Positions 59,220-64,000 of a stretch of 64,000 nt of DNA are shown piece by piece. The notes under the pieces are model-generated. The model made no database searches. It was not told the DNA's origin and saw only the letters and a list, made by a program, of their open reading frames with translations. The position numbers were made by a program, and so were the translations under genes. Every line of letters starts with the position of its first letter. The first letter of the stretch is position 1. The stretch spans positions 58,492,816-58,556,815 of the forward strand of contig OY755252.1 in the NCBI GenBank assembly GCA_963576725.1, written 5' to 3'. This stretch comes from Azorinus chamasolen. Lineage: Eukaryota; Mollusca; Bivalvia; Cardiida; Solecurtidae.

Positions 59220-59288
59220 ATGGATACTGATGTGGACCAACAGCAGAGAGAAATTCAGAGACAGTACTTAGACTTTCTAGACGACGGG
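59220..59288 (+). CDS. MCM3: MCM3 coding exon 1
   Basis: 23 codons from the ATG to GACGACGGG|GTAAAT. Encodes the [11 protein letters not shown] block that precedes DDQGIY in exon 2. Confidence 0.93.
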
Positions 59289-62200
59289 GTAAATACTTTC
59301 AAATATTCCTTCACCAAAATGAATTTTGGTTAAGCCTACCGGTGACGGGACATACATTTCTTTGTGTACAGTGTCATTAGATCTATCGAGCGACAAACTT
59401 TTCAGTATCCAACAGAAACAGTGGCATGCATAGCTCCTTCGAAACATTGCTAAAGTGGTCATAAATTTAGGTTTGATTTGAAATGACTACAATGCGCTTA
59501 CATTACCAACCATGCATTCAATAATGACTAGTGTGAACAACCCGTTGCAACAAAAGACTTGTCACTAGTCTGTATGCTATGTTTCATACACACCAAGTGT
59601 GTGTGCCACAAGATTATTGTTCCTTGTAGGCTTAGTAGCTAGTCTACACACCGGTAGTATATGGACACTAGGGCAGTACCTCTACACGAGAAATTCCAAA
59701 TTTCACAAACTTTCAGAAGTCTGACACTGGTTTAATTATGCATTATTTGATGACAGTAACCCTGACAATGGCTAGAAATGTGTACTAGAAAGATGTTTGA
59801 CAGATCTTGTGAAATGTGTCAAAATTCAACAAGGTCCACAACTGCCCAATATCCCAAAGCGACAGGATGAATAGATCCGTTTCTTAAAAAGAGCAGTTCA
59901 CTTTTAGTGAATTGCTCCTTTTATGAACTTCTTATCAGAAGCCTGTCTGGAAGCCTGGGAAAAAGACTGGGCAGTGGAGTTCAACCCCGACAAGTGTGAG
60001 GTGCTCAGGATCCATCGTAAAGAAACCCACTTTTATACCCATACACACTACATGGAAAACAACTCAAATCTACTGAAAGTTCGAAATATTTAGGAATTGA
60101 AATTGGCAAAAATTTGACATGGGCAAATCACATCAATAATATAACATCCAAGGCTAATAACACTCTTCGCTTCATTAAGAGAAATGTTAAAACAGAGAAC
60201 AAACAGATAAAGGAAGCAGCCTACAAAACATATGTCCGTCCCCAGGTGGAATACTGTTCTACTATTTGGCATCCTTGGCAGCAGTATCTAACTCATAGGC
60301 TAGAAATGGTCCAAAGATCCGCAGCTCGCTACGTTTTCAATGACTACCAGTACACCAGTAGTGTCTCAGAAATGTTAACCTCACTGAATTGGAGAACGCT
60401 CGAACAAAGAAGAAATCATTCCTCTTTGGTCCTCTTCTTCAAAATCAGATGTAACCTAGTAGCTGTTGATCATAATCATCTCACTCAGACTAGAAACTTG
60501 AACTATTTGATCCCTTTTTCCAAAACTCAGAACCACCTTGTTTCTTTCTTCCCCAGAACAATCAGGCTTTGGAACGGTCTACCACAGCATGTACAGTCCA
60601 GTCCAGACTTGGAGACATTTATTCTTAGTCTGACTGCACTGTATCACTGAGTCATATACGTCACCTATTGCTTTTAAGTGGCTTTGGGGCCTTTTATCTT
60701 TTTAATTTGCACATATTTAACCATGTCTTTTAACCTTGCACACTGTTTCCTGACAGCGCCTGTCTATAATAATCGGTGAACGATTGTCGACGGTATAAAG
60801 TTGAAGTTGAAGAGACTGAAGCTGCTGGCCACCTTCGAAATTTATAACGACTCCTATTCTACCCATAGTCTGTCATAGCTAAGTGTTTAGTCCAAATAAA
60901 GTGGACCGTGAAATGTGATTAATCATTTTACTTCATGAATATTTATACAATATATGACTTCATTAGATGGGTCACACACAACTACTCCCCTCTTGCGAGT
61001 GTTACAGCCATGCAAAATAGTCTTGGGTGGAGGTCTCTGGAACATCGCAGATATGACTCCAGGTTAATTATGCTTTACAAGATCTACCACAACCTAGTCG
61101 CAATACCACTTCCATCATACATACAAACACCCAGCAGATTCACTAAGACACATGCATCCCCTCTCCCTCAGACAGATTCAAGTCCACACTGATTACCAAA
61201 AGTTTTCTTTCTTTCCCCACAGTATCACTCTCTGGAACCAACTCCCTATGGATACCGCTACCCTGCCTGATCTAGGCCAGTTTAAGAGGGCAGTGGTAAA
61301 GTTGCAGTATTAGTCCCTGTTCAGTGTTTTTATTCTTTACTTTTATCTCACCTCACCCAAATTTTAACCGATTTCTTCCTTTAAGTCTCCTATACCCTAA
61401 AATATTTATTGTGGGTTTCGTTTTTATCTTTCACTTCACTAACAGTTCTGACGTGCACATTTTCCTGGCTGTAACACTCGTGGGAGAGGTTGCCAGTATA
61501 CAGAGATAGATAGATAGATATAGTAAAAAGTCGAAATTTCAATTCTAGATCTATTCAGAGCAACAGATAAATATGTGTACTCTGATACTAAAATCATCAT
61601 TTCTCCATCAAACCCTATGTTGTGACCACTCCTTAGAATCGTCTTAAAGAGAGAGTGGTCACAACTTTGGGTTTGGTGGAGAAATAAAGGAGTTATTCTT
61701 GAAAATATTTTAATTTGTACACATATTATCTGGACCTCTGTAGATTGCATTTTACAATTAATGAATGTACAAAACTCATTTCAGGATGATCAAGGTATTT
61801 ACCTGCAGAAGGTGAGAGACATGATTGCCAACAATGAAGTACGACTTGTAGTCAACATTAATGACCTTAGGAGAAAGAATGGAACAAGAGCTCAAGGGTA
61901 GGTACACTATTTACAGTGGTTCATTCAGTCAGGTTAGAAAATTTCAAACATTTTCAGGGGTTGAAAAATATTTTGACTCTCTTGTCCTGCAGGACTATTT
62001 TGCTCAAGAGACCAATCCTTGCTACTAGTCCTATATTTATCTTACAGTATGGCACTAAAGGGATTCACTGGAAGTAATTTGTTTTAAAATGTAAAGAATA
62101 TGCATCTGTTCATTACTGTCAATCAGTTTTATCAGTTTGCACGGTCTTAGCCAAGTAGTTTGTGACATTCGAACATTCATTGCTTTTCTGAATTTAGTGG

Positions 62201-62451
62201 AGCTTTATGAACCTACTTTAAGAGTTGTGTTTGGTTCAATTCTTTTTACAGCAGTGTATGGAGTTAGTTGTTACTAATACATGGAATGCTGTTGTTGCTA
62301 AGCTATTCATACCAATTTCTTTTTTCAGACTTCTAAATGAAGCATGTCAGGAGCTGGTAGCCTTCCAGATGGCTCTCAAGGAGTTTGTGGCCTCAGCTGA
62401 TCCAATCTACAGCAAACAGCATGAAGAGTTCTATGTTGGATTTGTAGGCAG
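59220..62451 (+). CDS. MCM3: DNA replication licensing factor MCM3, 5' part
   Basis: Subunit of the hexameric MCM2-7 helicase loaded at replication origins in the nucleus. Three exons are visible: 59220-59288, 61785-61897 and 62329-62451. They encode about the first 101 residues: [51 protein letters not shown] and [20 protein letters not shown], ending EEFYVGFVG. Each block aligns with the MCM3 N-terminus (QGIY, NDLRRKN, ELVAFQ.AL..FVAS, EEFYVG). Phases agree at both introns. The last visible donor is GGCAG|GTAGGA; the rest of the gene lies beyond the window. Intron 1 (2.5 kb) carries dead LINE pieces and a family F element that ends 44 bp before exon 2. Confidence 0.96.
59930..60811 (+). mobile_element. 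Dead LINE fragment (reverse transcriptase C-terminus)
   Basis: [18 protein letters not shown] near 59970 and, after a frameshift, [20 protein letters not shown], ..[15 protein letters not shown].. and [20 protein letters not shown] to a stop at 60650. These are the C-terminal motifs of jockey/CR1-type LINEs. A 3' region with TTGAAGTTGAAG follows. It lies in MCM3 intron 1 in the gene's own orientation. Confidence 0.85.
60950..61523 (+). mobile_element. Second dead LINE fragment with GATA tail
   Basis: [20 protein letters not shown] parallels [20 protein letters not shown] in the fragment above. Frameshifts follow ([10 protein letters not shown] in another frame). Ends in GATAGATAGATAGATA. Confidence 0.8.
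61556..61740. mobile_element. Family F foldback element next to MCM3 exon 2
   Basis: CAGAGCAACAGATAAATATG left, TATTATCTGGACCTCTG right, 185 bp. Arms CCTATGTTGTGACCACTCCT and AGAGTGGTCACAACTTTGGG. Only 44 bp before the exon. Confidence 0.9.
61785..61897 (+). CDS. MCM3: MCM3 coding exon 2
   Basis: Starts after CATTTCAG and ends CTCAAGG|GTAGGT. A donor two bases further on would read an in-frame TAG. Contains the conserved NDLRRKN. Confidence 0.95.
62329..62451 (+). CDS. MCM3: MCM3 coding exon 3
   Basis: Starts after TTTTTTCAG and ends GGCAG|GTAGGA in phase 2. Contains [18 protein letters not shown] and EEFYVG. Confidence 0.95.
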
Positions 62452-62594
62452 GTAGGAAAGAACTAGAAAAATATTGACCTCCTTATACTTCTATGCAGAG
62501 GATAGTTTTGTTGGAATACAGAATTGAATTCATGATGTATTTTGCATTTGGAATGCAATTGATTTAATCCTTCAGGCCTCAATCTGGCATCTAC

Positions 62595-63497
62595 CAGGGT
62601 TCGCACAGACCTGGAAAAGTCCTGGAAAGCGAGGTCTGCCTGGAAAAATCAAGGAAAACGGAAATTTCAACTTTTATCATTGAAAAATCAGGGAATTCAG
62701 AAAAAAAAATCACAGAAATTACCAAATACACCCTTGAATAATTCCTTTATTTGTAGATTTACCAACACATAATTTTCTTGGCATGAAATTAAAAAGAAGG
62801 AGAGTTCATAACCGAAAGTAAATCTGGTCGGCGTTATGAGTAACCTGAATTTTCTACTATGACACTGGTAGCGAACAGTCATTGGTCCGAAAATGGATTT
62901 CCGGTGCGCCGGTTCAATTTTCGGAAGTACTCTGCTCTTTTTGTTAGTTCATTGTTTATCGCATGGTGAAAATCTGCCCTGCGTTCGGTGATGGCTACCG
63001 TGAGAAACCGGTTGCAACAAGGGCCTTGCCATAGTCCACTAGTCTGTATGCTTTGTTTTATACACACCAAGAGTGTGTAACACATTGTAAGATTATGTGA
63101 TTCCCTCTCGGCCTAGTAGCTAAACACTGGTTGCATACGGTTGCCACTAATGAACGCACCGCTGATTCGTCGAGATCAACAAAGCATGAAAATGTTGCGG
63201 CTCGGCAAAGGAATGTGTCGGTATAATCCACAATTTGTACAACAAAATGTACAAAGACTGAAGAACAGTTAAGGAAAAGAGGCAAGAGATAAACAAAAAA
63301 TTAAATTGGGGTACTCGCTATACCTACATAAACACAAAAAAATAATTGTTCTTGGTGTTTAGCATTCATTTCTAACACAGAATTCAGTTTGCAAGCTTAA
63401 AATCATTGCCGGAGTCGTTTATCATATATCATTGAAAATATGTTTAAATCATGGAAATATCATGGAATTTGAGTGTCAAAAGTCTGTATGAACCCTG
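62595..63497. mobile_element. 903-bp TIR element in MCM3 intron 3
   Basis: Inverted ends CAGGGTTCGCACAGAC and (from the right) CAGGGTTCATACAGAC, flanked by ATCTAC on both sides (62589-62594, 63498-63503). The ends are hAT-like. No intact transposase frame. Its middle (about 63000-63120) resembles 59540-59650. Confidence 0.82.
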
Positions 63498-63556
63498 ATC
63501 TACACAGGCCCATAAAAAGGACCCATTCCAATGCAGAATTGTTAACATTTTTTTTT

Positions 63557-63570
63557 GGGGGGGGGGGGGG
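63557..63570. repeat. G-run
   Basis: 14 G after a run of T, a likely assembly-error site. Confidence 0.9.
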
Positions 63571-63671
63571 ATTCCCAATAGATACCAGATTGTTGTTTAA
63601 AATTTTTAAAACAAGTTAAAATGGCATAAATGCTTTCCAATTGATTTTAAAAGCAAAACAATTCCCAGCTA

Positions 63672-64000
63672 CAGTATAACGGCGTTATTTCGACTCGTTT
63701 TTCCGAGATACCCGCTTATTCCGAGGGAATGTTGAGGTCCCGACTCAAATTCTATCAAATCTCATTGAAAATACCTGCATTAATCCAAATAGCGATAATC
63801 CGAAAATTCGAGCATGTGTGCTGGTCCCGCGGATCATTCTGGTTTCCTTTATTGATTGTTTAATTCGAGCACGATGTTTTCCCACCTCCGAGGTAATTAT
63901 TCACACCTTCTCGATACGTTGTCGTGACCTTTTGAAAGATCCGTCTATGGGGCATTAGATCTTGCAAATGTTTGAATGCAGACTTTACTTGGGTGTAAAT
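63672..64000 (+). mobile_element. pogo/Tigger-like element end, cut by the window edge
   Basis: TA|CAGTATAACGGCGTTATT followed by TTCGACTCG and CCGAGATACC repeats, a layout like family E. The other end is outside the window. Confidence 0.5.

Overview
The window is nuclear DNA from an animal, most likely a bivalve mollusc. The evidence is intron-rich genes for conserved animal proteins, a very high load of short palindromic transposons, and bivalve-style repeats: arrays of 150-165 bp units with an ACGG-rich tail, resembling the 'pearl'/Helitron-like elements of oysters. The species cannot be named from the sequence alone.

I assembled five genes exon by exon. (1) YTHDF, an m6A reader, minus strand, coding exons 9704-9684, 9546-9522, 7900-7809, 5374-3935 (525 aa). 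(2) POLR2K (RPABC4/Rpb12), minus, coding exons 28795-28726, 24294-24202, 20212-20190 (61 aa). (3) An EMI1/EMI2-type APC/C inhibitor (FBXO43/FBXO5), plus, coding exons 31468-32273, 33275-33389, 35118-35276, 36401-36643 (440 aa). It lies head to head with POLR2K across about 130 bp near 30.2 kb. (4) TSEN34, a tRNA-splicing endonuclease subunit, minus, six coding exons from 53690 down to 45202 (290 aa). (5) The 5' part of MCM3, plus, exons 59220-59288, 61785-61897, 62329-62451, which runs off the right edge. Three of the five act in cell-cycle or DNA/RNA machinery expected to be active in dividing or germ cells. I see no operon-like coupling apart from the shared POLR2K/FBXO43 promoter.

Nearly everything else is repeats. 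Family names used below: A, B, C, G, I and M are TTAA-flanked foldback MITEs (piggyBac-like target). A ends TTAACCCTTTCCCT, B ends TTAACCCTTTACTCCAT, C ends TTAACCCATTCCCTCAT, G ends TTAACCCTTCKCTTGCTG, I begins TTAACCCTTACAACGC, M begins TTAATTCATTTGCTCCCA. D and E are TA-flanked, Tc1/mariner- or pogo-like foldbacks (CAGTAAAACCTCTC and CAGTTGAACTTCGAT). F has CAGAGCTMCAGATAARG ends. J, K and L are bare hairpins. Families A to E share the same hairpin apex (GCTCC-NN-GGAGC) although their arms differ. Several elements are nested, which gives a relative insertion order.

Other content includes a 435-bp LTR retrotransposon in miniature at 58.0-58.4 kb whose LTRs each contain a tRNA-like sequence, a decayed hAT element at 25.8-27.5 kb, a tRNA-derived SINE at 10.6-11.0 kb, and dead LINE fragments at 52.4 kb and 59.9-61.5 kb.
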